A DNA stretch of 64,000 nucleotides, from contig NZ_JAWLVJ010000002.1 of assembly GCF_033100395.1 (NCBI RefSeq), positions 186,001 through 250,000 of the forward strand, given 5' to 3'. Source of the DNA: Terasakiella sp033100395 (GTDB lineage Bacteria; Pseudomonadota; Alphaproteobacteria; Rhodospirillales; Terasakiellaceae). The position numbers and the translations under genes were made by a program. The notes under the pieces were generated by a model that saw nothing but the letters and a program-made list of their open reading frames with translations, was not told the origin of the DNA and did not search any database. Below are positions 1 to 9,060 of this stretch, piece after piece (position 1 is the first letter of the stretch; every line of letters begins with the position of its first letter).

Positions 1-1400
1 TATTCTTCTTCCTGTTCTTTCGGGAATTGTTCGCGCTTGATCGCCATTTCCAGCACATACATCAGATGAACTGGATCGGCAGCAATCTCTGCGGTGTCAT
101 AGTTGAAAGTTTGAGACAGCACCTTAAAGGCAAAGCGGGTGGAAATCCCGGTCATGCCTTCATCCACGCCTGCCATATCGCGATATTCCTGCACGCTTCT
201 GGCTTTCGGGTCGGTATCTTTCAGGTTTTCCCCGTCATAGACCCGCATTTTGGAAAATAGGGTGGAATTATCATGGGCTTTAAGCCGTGTCAGGACCGAG
301 AACTGAGCCATCAGACGCAAGGTTTCTGGTGCGCAGGTGGCTTCATTGAGCTTGGAAGACTGCAGCAGTTTTTCATAGATTTTGGTTTCTTCACTGACCC
401 GCAGACAGTAAGGCACCTTAACGATGCAAATCCGATCCAGGAAGGCTTCGTTGTTTTTGTTGTTTTTAAACTGGGTCCATTCACTTTCATTCGAATGGGC
501 AAGCACGATCCCCTGATAAGGAAACGCCCCAAAACTTTCGGTGCCCAGATAGTTTTCTTCCTGTGTCGCGGTCAACAGCGGGTGCAGAACCTTGATCGGG
601 GCCTTGAACATTTCGACAAATTCCATGATGCCTTGGGTGGTGCGGTTTAGGCCGCCACTAAAGCTATAGGCGTCGGGGTCATGTTGACTGAAATGTTCGA
701 GTTGGCGGATATCGACTTTACCGACAAGGGTAGAGATATCCTGGTTGTTTTCGTCGCCCGGTTCCACCTTGGCGACACAGCGTTGATGCAGCTTGGACGG
801 CATCAGGCGCACCACGCTGAATTTTGAAATGTCGCCATCAAATTCCTGCATCCGCTTGGACGCCCAGGGCGACATCAGGCCGCTTAGGCGACGTCGGGCG
901 ATATTATATTTATCTTCAAACAGATCACCGAATTTGGATGGATTGAACAGACCAAGGGGGGATTCAAAGACCGGACTGATGGCATTACCCGCTTTTAAAA
1001 CGTAAATCGGGCATTCTTCCATCAGGCTTTTCAGCCGTTCTGCAATGGATGATTTACCACCGCCCACAGGCCCAAGCAGATAAAGCACCTGTTTTCTTTC
1101 TTCCAGGCCTTGTGCTGCATAATTGAAATATCCGGCGATCCGTTCAATCGTATCTTCCATCCCGTAAAAATCTTTGAAAGAGGGATAGATTTTAAGCGTT
1201 CGATTTTGGTATATCCGGCCCAGAACAGGGTCGTTATTCGTGTCTAAAAATTCCGGTTCGCCCATGGCATGAACCATACGTTCAGGCGCGGTGGCGAACA
1301 TCATTTTGTCTTCGCGACAGCCCAGCAGATATTCCTGCAGGGACATCTCTTCCTGGCGTTCTTTAGCATAAATTTCCGAATATAGATCAAACACTTCCAT
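1..1400 (-). CDS. prkA: PrkA family serine protein kinase (3' end beyond window)
   Basis: Reading from the ATG at 1398-1400, the minus strand stays open to the window edge, so about 466 N-terminal residues are visible and the C-terminus is missing. The start is MEVFDLYSEIYAKER and the ribosome site AAAAGGAG lies six bases upstream of the ATG. A Walker A-like segment GPVGGGKSS occurs near residue 106, as expected for the AAA-like PrkA domain. The family (YeaG in E. coli, PrkA in Bacillus) is a cytoplasmic stress and starvation Ser/Thr kinase of about 640 residues, usually followed by yeaH and spoVR/ycgB, which would lie to the left of this window. It is transcribed away from divL. Identity is secure from sustained similarity along the readable length; its substrate here is unknown. 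Confidence 0.93.
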   Translation of the reverse strand, partial: MEVFDLYSEIYAKERQEEMSLQEYLLGCREDKMMFATAPERMVHAMGEPEFLDTNNDPVLGRIYQNRTLKIYPSFKDFYGMEDTIERIAGYFNYAAQGLEERKQVLYLLGPVGGGKSSIAERLKSLMEECPIYVLKAGNAISPVFESPLGLFNPSKFGDLFEDKYNIARRRLSGLMSPWASKRMQEFDGDISKFSVVRLMPSKLHQRCVAKVEPGDENNQDISTLVGKVDIRQLEHFSQHDPDAYSFSGGLNRTTQGIMEFVEMFKAPIKVLHPLLTATQEENYLGTESFGAFPYQGIVLAHSNESEWTQFKNNKNNEAFLDRICIVKVPYCLRVSEETKIYEKLLQSSKLNEATCAPETLRLMAQFSVLTRLKAHDNSTLFSKMRVYDGENLKDTDPKARSVQEYRDMAGVDEGMTGISTRFAFKVLSQTFNYDTAEIAADPVHLMYVLEMAIKREQFPKEQEEE

Positions 1401-1733
1401 ATCAGGCTCCTTTTCTCGGCGTGAACCGTTTTTCGATGGGCCTAGTCGAACGCTTGCACGCCTCATTTCCTCGGTATGTTCTTTTATATAAGTGAGGCTG
1501 AATTTTTGTATTTCAATGTCAGAAATGGAAATTTATCGAATAAAATCATCACTTTTTCGCGAGTGTGTGATGGCTACTCTGGTATTATATTTTGAAAAGG
1601 TTGTCCTACTTGTGATTTAAAAGTGCAAGGTACGCTTCCCATATGGCTGATCTGGCCTATATTCAAACGGTTGTGCATCGCATATAAAGTGCGTAGAATC
1701 GCATCTGTTCTCTATCTTATTTCTTGGTTTTAA
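1401..1733. other. Divergent intergenic region between prkA and divL
   Basis: These 333 bases hold no credible gene. The part next to prkA contains an AT-rich TATATAA-like segment (around 1485) that could be a minus-strand -10 region, but no well-spaced -35 was convincing. The part next to divL holds a plausible plus-strand promoter, listed separately. No strong hairpin or long repeat was seen. Confidence 0.6.
1671..1699 (+). promoter_or_regulatory. Predicted sigma-70-type promoter of divL
   Basis: TTGTGC at 1671-1676 and TAGAAT at 1694-1699 are separated by 17 bases, close to the consensus arrangement. Transcription would begin near 1706, leaving a short leader of under 30 bases before the divL ATG. 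The leader has no obvious Shine-Dalgarno sequence. This is prediction from spacing alone. Confidence 0.45.
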
Positions 1734-4028
1734 ATGAATTCTCTTGGCGCATTTCTGTTGGGCGTGATTGCAATGGCGGGGTTGGCTATCCCGGCCATCG
1801 TCTGGCTGTGGCGTAAAGACAAGGCGGCTATTGAAGAACGTGAGAAACTCGGTCAGCAGATTATTCAGTTGCAGGAAGTACTGGTCGGCATGCCCGATGG
1901 GCTTTATCGCTGGAATGTGGTCAATGGGGTGGAAAATTGTTCTGCCCGTATGGCTGTGATGCTGGATCTCGCCAAGGGTACGCAGTCACGATATGGTGAA
2001 ATCTTGCAGTGTTTTGATGATGACGCGGCGCGCACGCTGGATGGATCGGTTAATCAGCTTCACCGCGAAGGTCTAAGTTTTGATCTGATCCTGCCTCTAA
2101 AAGGTGGGGATGACCGGGTGGTGCAGGCAGTTGGCCAACGGGTCTTGAGCGAAGACGGCCAACCGTTGGTGGATTTGCTGTGGATGCGTCTGGCAAATGA
2201 AGCCGTGGTTGCCAATGGCCCTATGGCGAAATCCTTAAACGTCATGACCCATGAACGTAATCGTCTTCTTTCTGTTTTGGATGCTTTGCCTTTACCTATC
2301 TGGATGCGTGATGCAGCCGGACATATAATTTATCGCAATGCTGCCGCCCCAGATGGGGATCACAGTCAGACCATCGCCCAACGCGCGATGGAAGCCGGGC
2401 GGGAAGTGCGCGAACGTCTAAGTCTGCCTGTGGGGCAGGATGCGCATTTGTTTGAAGTCTGTGAAATCCCACTGGCAGGGGGGGAAGGCTTTATTGGTCT
2501 GGCTGATGACGTTTCTTCCACCGAAGCGCAGATTGAGGTCGCCAAACGTGGCGAAAGCCTGTTGCGCGCTGCCCTTGAAAATCTGGTTACCGCCATCGCA
2601 ATCTTTAACGGCGATACCCGGCTTAGCTTTTATAACACCGCGTATGCAAGACTATGGGGGTTGGATCCGCGCTGGCTGGATAGTCATCCGTCATATGGGG
2701 AAATTCTGGATCGCCTGCGCGAAACACGGAAACTACCGGAATATGCCAACTTCAAAGCGTTCCGTCAGGAACAGCTGGCTCTGTTTGTTGAACTGGAACG
2801 CCCCGAAGAAAGCAGTCTGCATTTACCGGATAATTCGACCCTGCGTGCCATTGTCAGTCCACACCCGGTCAGTGGTCTGGTCATGACTTTTGAAGATGTC
2901 AGTGATACATTGGCACTTGAAAGTTCCAACAAAGCCTTGGCCGCCGTTCAACGTGAAACGCTGGACAATCTGTTTGAAGGGGTCGTGGTGTTTGGCCCGG
3001 ATGGTAAGGTCCGTCTGTTTAATCCAGCCTTTGCAAATATCTGGCAATTGTCCCACGAATTCCTATCCGGTGCCCCGCGCATCACGACCGTGGTGGAACA
3101 ATGTAAGGATTTTTATCAGGGCGTCGAGGACTGGGCGAGTTTTAAAGAACAACTGGTTGCGCGCATCATGATGCGTGAACCCAACTCCCAACGTTTGATG
3201 CGCAGTGATGGCTCCATCCTTGAATTTGCCTCCGTTCCCTTGCCTGATGGCGGATCGCTTTTGTCCTATCTGGATGTGACCGACAGTGCAGTGGTGGAAC
3301 AGGCCTTGCGCGAACGATCGGACGCGCAGCATGAAGCAGACGTGTTGAAATCCGAATTTATTGCCAATGTGTCTTATGAAATCAGAACGCCACTGACCAC
3401 CCTTGTGGGCTTTGCTGATTTGCTGTGTGAAGAATATTTTGGCGAGCTGAACAAGCGCCAGATGGAATATGCCCAAGGGATTCAGAAAAGTGCGGGTCAG
3501 CTCAGCACATTGGTATCTGACATTCTTGATCTGGCAACGATTGAGGCTGGGCAGGTCGCCCTGGAACTGGATAATATTGATGTTCAGACAATGATGGTGA
3601 GCGTCCTTTCTCTGGTGAAAGAAAGTGCCAAACGTAATCGAATCGCGCTTGATTTTGAATGTCCGCAGGATATCGGCTGGATCACGGCGGATGAAAAAAG
3701 GCTCAAGCAGGTCATGTTCAACTTGCTTACCAACGCCATTCGCTATACACCGCCGGGAGGAAGCGTGACCTTAAGTGCGTTCAGGGAAAATGATCAGTTG
3801 ATCTTTAGTGTGGGCGATACCGGGCAGGGCATTGCACGTGCCGATCAGGATCGTATCTTCGGAAGTTTTGAGCGTGGCGAAACCCATGGCACGGGTGAAG
3901 GCGGGGCTGGTCTTGGTTTGACACTGGTGAAACGCTTTATTGAATTACATGGCGGGACGGTGACACTTGATTCCATTCCGCAGAAAGGAACCGTGGTGAC
4001 GTGCCGACTGCCACTAAAGGGAAATTGA
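1734..4028 (+). CDS. divL: DivL-type tyrosine-containing histidine kinase homologue
   Basis: A 764-residue membrane-anchored PAS sensor-kinase homologue. An N-terminal transmembrane segment (about residues 4-26) is followed by PAS-like regions (about 40-160, 175-265, 275-395 and 405-520), a dimerisation/phosphoacceptor helix and an ATPase domain. At the phosphoacceptor the sequence is FIANVSYEIRTPL, with Tyr548 (TAT at 3375-3377) where canonical kinases have His. The ATPase motifs NLLTNAIRYTP, DTGQGI and GAGLGL are intact. Tyr at this site is the hallmark of DivL, the polar pseudokinase that controls CckA and so CtrA in alphaproteobacteria. It heads a run of same-strand genes ending with an HPt protein. 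No SD is visible before the ATG, so an upstream or leaderless start is possible. DivL assignment is strong; the wiring is inferred from Caulobacter. Confidence 0.88.
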   Translation: MNSLGAFLLGVIAMAGLAIPAIVWLWRKDKAAIEEREKLGQQIIQLQEVLVGMPDGLYRWNVVNGVENCSARMAVMLDLAKGTQSRYGEILQCFDDDAARTLDGSVNQLHREGLSFDLILPLKGGDDRVVQAVGQRVLSEDGQPLVDLLWMRLANEAVVANGPMAKSLNVMTHERNRLLSVLDALPLPIWMRDAAGHIIYRNAAAPDGDHSQTIAQRAMEAGREVRERLSLPVGQDAHLFEVCEIPLAGGEGFIGLADDVSSTEAQIEVAKRGESLLRAALENLVTAIAIFNGDTRLSFYNTAYARLWGLDPRWLDSHPSYGEILDRLRETRKLPEYANFKAFRQEQLALFVELERPEESSLHLPDNSTLRAIVSPHPVSGLVMTFEDVSDTLALESSNKALAAVQRETLDNLFEGVVVFGPDGKVRLFNPAFANIWQLSHEFLSGAPRITTVVEQCKDFYQGVEDWASFKEQLVARIMMREPNSQRLMRSDGSILEFASVPLPDGGSLLSYLDVTDSAVVEQALRERSDAQHEADVLKSEFIANVSYEIRTPLTTLVGFADLLCEEYFGELNKRQMEYAQGIQKSAGQLSTLVSDILDLATIEAGQVALELDNIDVQTMMVSVLSLVKESAKRNRIALDFECPQDIGWITADEKRLKQVMFNLLTNAIRYTPPGGSVTLSAFRENDQLIFSVGDTGQGIARADQDRIFGSFERGETHGTGEGGAGLGLTLVKRFIELHGGTVTLDSIPQKGTVVTCRLPLKGN

Positions 4029-4029
4029 G

Positions 4030-4434
4030 ATGACTGAATTGAACATCGAAGAAGTTGCTGAAAAGCTGGCTGGCATTCGCGATATCATTATTGATCGCGA
4101 AGGTGAAGACGTTCAGGATCAGTTTGAGGTTGGCCCTTATATTTTGATTGTGAATATCGACGGCAGCGGCTATAGCGAGGATGAAGAGGTATTCACCCTG
4201 ATCCAGGTGGAAAAGGGGCCGATGGGGATGGAAACGCTTCTGGCCTGTGCGGTTGAAAATGAAGACGGTGACAGTTATGTCATCTGCGGGGAAGATGATG
4301 ACCTGCTGGATCAGTTGGAAGGTGCGCGTGAAATGGCCTACCGTCACTGGCACTGGCTTGATTTGCCAAACGTACTGCCCGGCACCGAAATAGAAGATGA
4401 TGAAGACGATTTAGACGATGACGATAATTTCTAA
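4030..4434 (+). CDS. Uncharacterised acidic protein
   Basis: A 134-residue soluble protein starting two bases after the divL stop, so almost certainly translated from the same message. It has no signal peptide or membrane segment. It is strongly acidic throughout and ends in a run of Asp/Glu (IEDDEDDLDDDDNF). A hydrophobic alternating pattern around residues 38-75 (YILIVNIDG, VFTLIQVE) suggests a small beta-rich fold. I do not recognise a family. Placement between divL and an HPt gene suggests a signalling or cell-cycle link, but this is context only. Confidence 0.8.
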   Translation: MTELNIEEVAEKLAGIRDIIIDREGEDVQDQFEVGPYILIVNIDGSGYSEDEEVFTLIQVEKGPMGMETLLACAVENEDGDSYVICGEDDDLLDQLEGAREMAYRHWHWLDLPNVLPGTEIEDDEDDLDDDDNF

Positions 4435-4852
4435 AGACTACAAATTTTACGCAGGGTTTCTGCGTTTTGTCGCGAACAAGACGGACAAAAGCGATGTTAC
4501 AGTCAATGCAATGATGGCAGAACTGGCACAAGCGGCAGACCAATTGGACCATGGCAGTACCTTTACCTTGCTGGCAAGTCGCGCGCAGGCGGCGTCGCGC
4601 GGCTTTGCAGGGGTTGCGCAATTTTTGCAGCACCGCATCCTGCCAGAAGCTCAGGCTCATGGGGATCAAAATGCGTTGAGCCAGCTGGAATGGGCGGTGG
4701 CGGCATCGCTGCAAATTGGTCGCGCCATGATCCTGCATCTGGATGATGTGGAACCTGAAAAGATGGCTACAGCCTTTATTGAAATTCAGATGCCACCCCT
4801 TGATCGGGTGCCGGGTCTGCAGGAAGAAACTGACAAACCGACATTGCATTAA
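4418..4852 (+). CDS. Uncharacterised protein in the divL operon
   Basis: A 144-residue protein that overlaps the end of the preceding gene by 17 bases in another frame, which supports translational coupling. It has no signal peptide. The sequence is Ala/Gln-rich and predicted mostly helical (for example MMAELAQAADQLD and QLEWAVAASLQIGRAMILHLDD), reminiscent of a helical-bundle protein, but no motif identifies a family. Its function is unknown. The ATG lies inside the acidic tail of the upstream gene. Confidence 0.75.
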   Translation: MTIISKDYKFYAGFLRFVANKTDKSDVTVNAMMAELAQAADQLDHGSTFTLLASRAQAASRGFAGVAQFLQHRILPEAQAHGDQNALSQLEWAVAASLQIGRAMILHLDDVEPEKMATAFIEIQMPPLDRVPGLQEETDKPTLH

Positions 4853-4904
4853 TTGGCCCTATGGTTCATAGTATGGAAAACATACAAATGGGGCAGACAG
4901 GTTG

Positions 4905-5252
4905 ATGTCGGATATTCTTTGCGAAGACACATTGAATGAATTGGTCGAACAAGTGGGCAGCGAACTTGTTGAAACGCTTCTCGGTGATTTGGCCGATGAC
5001 GCAGGCGGACGTGTAACACGCATGCAGGACCTGCTGGCACAGGGTGAAATGGATGAATTGCGCAAGGAAGCTCATACGCTGAAGTCATCTTCCGGTACGC
5101 TTGGTCTGAAAGTCGTTTCTGAAAATGCAGCGATTATTGAACGCAAGCTTGTTACTGGCGAAGGCCCGGATGTGGCACCGATCGTTCCCACCCTTCCAGC
5201 TTTGCTGGAAGAAGGTCTGGCTGCGGCGAACGCCTGGATTGCCGGGAAATAA
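4905..5252 (+). CDS. HPt (histidine phosphotransfer) domain protein
   Basis: A 115-residue single-domain phosphotransfer protein. The core KEAHTLKSSSGTLGL carries the expected phospho-accepting His57 with the downstream Lys and Gly of the HPt motif, in an otherwise all-helical small protein. The ATG at 4905 is preferred over an adjacent TTG at 4902 because GACAGG precedes it. Such proteins relay phosphate between hybrid kinases and response regulators. It stands 50 bases after the divL-linked genes on the same strand, so it may be part of a relay with DivL/CckA-type kinases; the partner cannot be read from the sequence. It is shorter than, and distinct from, ChpT, which has a degenerate kinase ATPase domain. 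Confidence 0.85.
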   Translation: MSDILCEDTLNELVEQVGSELVETLLGDLADDAGGRVTRMQDLLAQGEMDELRKEAHTLKSSSGTLGLKVVSENAAIIERKLVTGEGPDVAPIVPTLPALLEEGLAAANAWIAGK

Positions 5253-5261
5253 TCTTAACTT

Positions 5262-5744
5262 CTATTTCTTGCCCGCATTTTTGGGATTGTGGATCTGGTC
5301 GTGATTGACCACGTCCCAGCTCATGCCTTCGTTGCGGAAAATCCGTTTGTTTAGACGGGTATAATCAGCCACATCATGGTCCAGACGCTGACCAACCACG
5401 ATGCATTTTAAGGTTTCTTTCCCTGTATTCACCATTGTATGAGGCAGACCGCCTGCGCGGTACCCAATAAAATCACCGGGGCCGATATCGTGGGGTTCTT
5501 CATCAATAATGACCTGGCCTGTGCCTTCCAGAATGTAAGTACATTCATCTTCAAAATAATGCACATGGCATTCAGTGGATTCCCGGCCCGGTTCCAGCTC
5601 AATAATATGAAAGCCCAGACCTTTAAGGCCTGTCAGGTCGCCTAAAGATTTATTTGTGCGAACGGCATTATCGTTCAGGAAATGGGTCTTTTGCAGCCCT
5701 TCCATCGCGTCGATTTCTGCTTTTTTGATGATGTATTTATCCAT
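5262..5744 (-). CDS. Cupin domain protein
   Basis: A 160-residue single-domain cupin. Metal-ligand residues are visible: CHVHYFEDE (His60, His62 and a following Glu) in the first cupin motif and PGDFIGYRAGGLPH (His102) in the second. Similar small cupins bind a metal and often regulate or act in amino-acid or sugar-acid catabolism. It overlaps the upstream racemase gene by 8 bases on the same strand and is the last gene of a three-gene unit with an aminotransferase. No signal peptide. The reaction, if any, cannot be assigned. Confidence 0.82.
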   Translation of the reverse strand: MDKYIIKKAEIDAMEGLQKTHFLNDNAVRTNKSLGDLTGLKGLGFHIIELEPGRESTECHVHYFEDECTYILEGTGQVIIDEEPHDIGPGDFIGYRAGGLPHTMVNTGKETLKCIVVGQRLDHDVADYTRLNKRIFRNEGMSWDVVNHDQIHNPKNAGKK

Positions 5745-6435
5745 TGTCTAGCGCCCAGTCGATTGCTTTTTCTACATGAATTTGTGTGGTGTCATAAAGG
5801 GGTACATCCGTTTGATCCTGCTGCACGAGCAATGCGATTTCGGTGCAGCCCAGAATGACCGCCTCACAGCCTTCTTCGGCCATATCCTCGATGATGGCGA
5901 GGTAAAGTTTGCGGGAATCTTCCTTGATCTCACCCAGGCAGAGTTCATCATAAATGATCTGATGGACCCATTCGCGTTGGGCTTCATCTGGGACCATGAC
6001 TTCAATCCCATGATGCTGGGTCAGATACCCTTTGTAGAAATCCTGTTCCATGGTGAACTTGGTGCCCAAAAGACCGACACGTTTGATACCGTCTTCTTTA
6101 AGCTTCTGCCCCGTCGCATCGGCAATATGCAACAGCGGAATGGTCAGGGCCTCTTCAATCGCAGGGGCCACTTTATGCATGGTGTTGGTGCAGATCATCA
6201 GGAAATCCGCACCGGATTTTTCAACACCGACGGCGGCTTCTGTCAGGATTTTTGCAGTTTTATCCCAATCCCCTGCGTGTTGCAGTTTTTCAATCTCTGC
6301 AAAATCTACACTATGCAGGCTGATGCGTGCGGAATGCAGGCCGCCCAGACGGTCCTTAACCCCTTTGTTCAGCCCTTTGTAATAGCTTTGTGTAGATTCC
6401 CAGCTCATCCCGCCGAGCATGCCGATACATTTCAT
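5737..6435 (-). CDS. Aspartate/glutamate racemase family protein
   Basis: A 232-residue cofactor-independent racemase of the Asp/Glu/hydantoin superfamily. It begins MKCIGMLGGMSWEST, as in aspartate racemases, and carries both catalytic cysteines: Cys82 in MICTNTMH and Cys197 in ILGCTEIALL. These enzymes interconvert L- and D-amino acids by two-base proton transfer in the cytoplasm. It lies directly after the aminotransferase stop with no gap and overlaps the cupin gene, so the three are probably co-translated. Aspartate is the likeliest substrate, but family members with other specificities exist. Confidence 0.88.
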   Translation of the reverse strand: MKCIGMLGGMSWESTQSYYKGLNKGVKDRLGGLHSARISLHSVDFAEIEKLQHAGDWDKTAKILTEAAVGVEKSGADFLMICTNTMHKVAPAIEEALTIPLLHIADATGQKLKEDGIKRVGLLGTKFTMEQDFYKGYLTQHHGIEVMVPDEAQREWVHQIIYDELCLGEIKEDSRKLYLAIIEDMAEEGCEAVILGCTEIALLVQQDQTDVPLYDTTQIHVEKAIDWALDNG

Positions 6436-7797
6436 TTATGTCATCTCCGCCAAAGCTTTATCAAAGCGGTTGAAGAGTTCTTCCAGATCACCCTGTTCAC
6501 TGATCAGTGGGGGACAGAAGGCAATACAGTCACCGGGCATGGCGCGCAGGATGACACCATGATTTTCACATTTTTTAACCAGCGTTGGTCCCATGGCTTG
6601 CGCCGGGTCAAACGGTGTTTTGGTCGCTTTATCCGCTGACAGTTCAAGCGCCCCGATCAGTCCGACGCCACGCACTTCGCCGACCAGCGGATGGTTGGCA
6701 TAGGATTGCAGGCGATCCTGAAAATAAGGACTGACGGCATTAACCTGACCCAAAATGTCACGTTCTTCATAGATATTCAGCACTTCAAGGGCAACGGCGC
6801 AAGGCACCGGATGCCCACCATAGGTCAGGCCATGACCGAAGACACCCAGTTCATGACTGCGTTCTTTCACCGTTTGATAAAGGTGGTCCGAAACCATCAG
6901 TGCTGATATGGGAAGATAGCCCGATGACATCTGTTTTGCCAGTGTCATCATGTCCGGCTTTGCCCCCAGCAGTTCAGATCCAAACATTTTACCTGTACGG
7001 CCAAAGCCACAGATGACTTCGTCAGCGATTAACAGGATATCGTATTTCTTAAGAACAGCCTGAATTTTCGGGAAGTAATCTTTTGGTGGCAGGATCACAC
7101 CGCCCGCGCCCTGGATGGGTTCTGCAAACATCGCCCCGATGGTCTCTGCGCCTTCTGCGATGATCAACTCTTCCAGTTCTTCAGCCATGCGGGTGGCGAA
7201 GTCTTCTTCGCTTTCCCCATCTTTGCCATAGCGATAATAATGCGGGCAGTTGGTCTGAAGGATGCGTTCACTCGCGGGCAGGTCAAACCCGTTTTGGGCA
7301 TAGGCCAGCCCGGTCATGCTGCCAGCAGCAATGGTGACGCCGTGATATGCTTTGTTGCGCGCGATAATCTTCTTTTTTTCCGGCTTGCCGCGTGCATTGT
7401 TATAATACCAGACCAGCTTTATGGCGGTATCGTTGGCTTCAGACCCTGAATTACAGAACAACGCGCGGTCTAGTCCCTCTGGTGTCACTTCGACCAGCTT
7501 TTGCGACAGTTTGGCCGTGATGTCCGGCACTTTGCTGGAGAAACTGTGATAAAACGGCAGGGTTTCCATCTGCTTTTGCGCAGCCGCCACAAGACGCGGT
7601 TCACTGAAACCCAGCGACGCACACCATAGACCGGATAGTCCTTCGATATATTCCTTGCCGTCTTCACCATAAACGCGCACACCGTCCCCCCGGCTGATCA
7701 CCAAAGGGCCTTGTTCTTCATGAACTTTCAGATTGGTATAAGGGTGTAGATGATAGGTCGTATCAATGGCAGAGGTGGAATTTGGCTTGAAGGACAT
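6436..7797 (-). CDS. Class III PLP-dependent aminotransferase
   Basis: A 453-residue fold-type I aminotransferase of the omega-amino acid:pyruvate group, close to the usual 440-460 residues. Visible signatures are the phosphate-binding FCNSGSEANDTAIK, the Asp-containing LLIADEVICGFGRTG and the Schiff-base Lys288 in MTLAKQMSSGYLP. Such enzymes move the amino group of omega-amino acids, amines or taurine to pyruvate or 2-oxoglutarate. It is first in an operon with a racemase and a cupin, which suggests use of an amino compound as nutrient. Substrate specificity cannot be fixed by eye; beta-alanine, taurine and putrescine-type substrates are all possible. Confidence 0.88.
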   Translation of the reverse strand: MSFKPNSTSAIDTTYHLHPYTNLKVHEEQGPLVISRGDGVRVYGEDGKEYIEGLSGLWCASLGFSEPRLVAAAQKQMETLPFYHSFSSKVPDITAKLSQKLVEVTPEGLDRALFCNSGSEANDTAIKLVWYYNNARGKPEKKKIIARNKAYHGVTIAAGSMTGLAYAQNGFDLPASERILQTNCPHYYRYGKDGESEEDFATRMAEELEELIIAEGAETIGAMFAEPIQGAGGVILPPKDYFPKIQAVLKKYDILLIADEVICGFGRTGKMFGSELLGAKPDMMTLAKQMSSGYLPISALMVSDHLYQTVKERSHELGVFGHGLTYGGHPVPCAVALEVLNIYEERDILGQVNAVSPYFQDRLQSYANHPLVGEVRGVGLIGALELSADKATKTPFDPAQAMGPTLVKKCENHGVILRAMPGDCIAFCPPLISEQGDLEELFNRFDKALAEMT

Positions 7798-7875
7798 GGA
7801 TTGATCCAGACGTTTGAAATGTTCTTGTTAATTTGATCAAACGGTATTCTGGGCACAGCGTCAAGCCGAGAATTG

Positions 7876-9018
7876 TCACCATTCAATTGTGGGCATTTCT
7901 ACCAAGCGCACCTGTCCCGCAAAAAGGGCCTTATCCTGCAGGGTCAGGGGGAGGCTGATGGTTGACGGACCACCACTTGTCGCAGGTTTGGCGAGACCAC
8001 CCAGAACGACTTTTGCCATACTGGCGTTGGGGCCACGGATAATCCCGACACGGCGCATGCGCTCCACCGTTTCAAAGAAGCCTTTTATGCGGGCGGTAAA
8101 GGCACCGACGGGTTGTAATTCTCCATCCAGGGCGATTGTGCCATTCCCCTGTAAAGACAAGGTTCCATAAGACAGCTGAACACGTTTGGCTTCCAGTGTG
8201 CCACCTGCATCGCGCCATGTTTCAAGATCGTTTGTTGTAAGTCCGGACTGGGCAAAATTCTGATCGAAATAGCCGCGCAAAACCACTTCATCCAGTTTAC
8301 GCCCCAGCCCCGCAATGCTGACAGGCAGGGTGATATTTGATCCTTGGAGGTTATAATCATAATTGCCGCTGGAAAGGCGCTCACCGCCTAGGCTGAAGTC
8401 TTTGATAACAAAGCCGCGCCCTGTTGTCTGTGGTTCCAGGTTCAGGTCTTTTACCTTAACGTCCAGATGATCTGGCAATCCGTCAGACATCCAGTCCAGT
8501 TCAATATTGAATTCTTTCGCTGTTCCGTTGAAGCTGACTTTGCCGGAACGGAAACTCTGTTGTTTGGCGAGGTTAATCTTCAAGGTGCGCAGAGACCACG
8601 GCAAAGGCACAACCGAGAAATCAACCGTGCGATGGGACCAGATCCATGGGCGTTTGCCCTGATCGTCTTTAGGCGGGGCAAAGGTGACGCCGCTTAAGGT
8701 CGCTTTGACACTAAAGGGAAAGCCGCTGATACGGGCTTTCTTTTCATCAAAGCTTGCAAGGTACCCTTCCGCCTTTCGTGCTTCAAACCAGTCCTGCACG
8801 CCAGAGCGCAAGCTCATGGAGGTGACAAACCATGCGATCACGTAAAGAACGATCAGGACGGTCAGGATCAGCAAACCGGTCATGGAATAACGTCCCGCAC
8901 GTACGAGCAATGGTTCCTTATAGGTCATTGCCGGGTGTTTTTTGATGGGATGGGGGACGCGCGCCATGGGTGCTAAAGCTCTTCGCTGAAAGAAATTTTT
9001 AGATGTTATAACCGACAT
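7876..9018 (-). CDS. DUF2125 domain protein
   Basis: A 380-residue protein with one transmembrane helix (about residues 47-68) and a long, beta-rich part predicted to be periplasmic. The pattern after the helix (a Trp-rich linker, then KKARISGFPFSVKATLSGV) fits DUF2125, an alphaproteobacterial family of unknown role distantly like AsmA/DUF945-type envelope proteins. The longest frame is given, since GGATGGATAA precedes its ATG; a start at Met31 (8928) just before the membrane segment is also possible. It is divergent from uvrC with about 40 bases between them. Confidence 0.78.
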   Translation of the reverse strand: MSVITSKNFFQRRALAPMARVPHPIKKHPAMTYKEPLLVRAGRYSMTGLLILTVLIVLYVIAWFVTSMSLRSGVQDWFEARKAEGYLASFDEKKARISGFPFSVKATLSGVTFAPPKDDQGKRPWIWSHRTVDFSVVPLPWSLRTLKINLAKQQSFRSGKVSFNGTAKEFNIELDWMSDGLPDHLDVKVKDLNLEPQTTGRGFVIKDFSLGGERLSSGNYDYNLQGSNITLPVSIAGLGRKLDEVVLRGYFDQNFAQSGLTTNDLETWRDAGGTLEAKRVQLSYGTLSLQGNGTIALDGELQPVGAFTARIKGFFETVERMRRVGIIRGPNASMAKVVLGGLAKPATSGGPSTISLPLTLQDKALFAGQVRLVEMPTIEW

Positions 9019-9060
9019 TTATCCATCCGCCAATGAACATTGGTTGACGAATGTAAATAG

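Noticed and set aside
5776..6639. Plus-strand 287-aa frame opposite the racemase and aminotransferase genes
   Set aside because: It lies antisense to two genes with clear catalytic motifs, has no family features and is a typical shadow frame.
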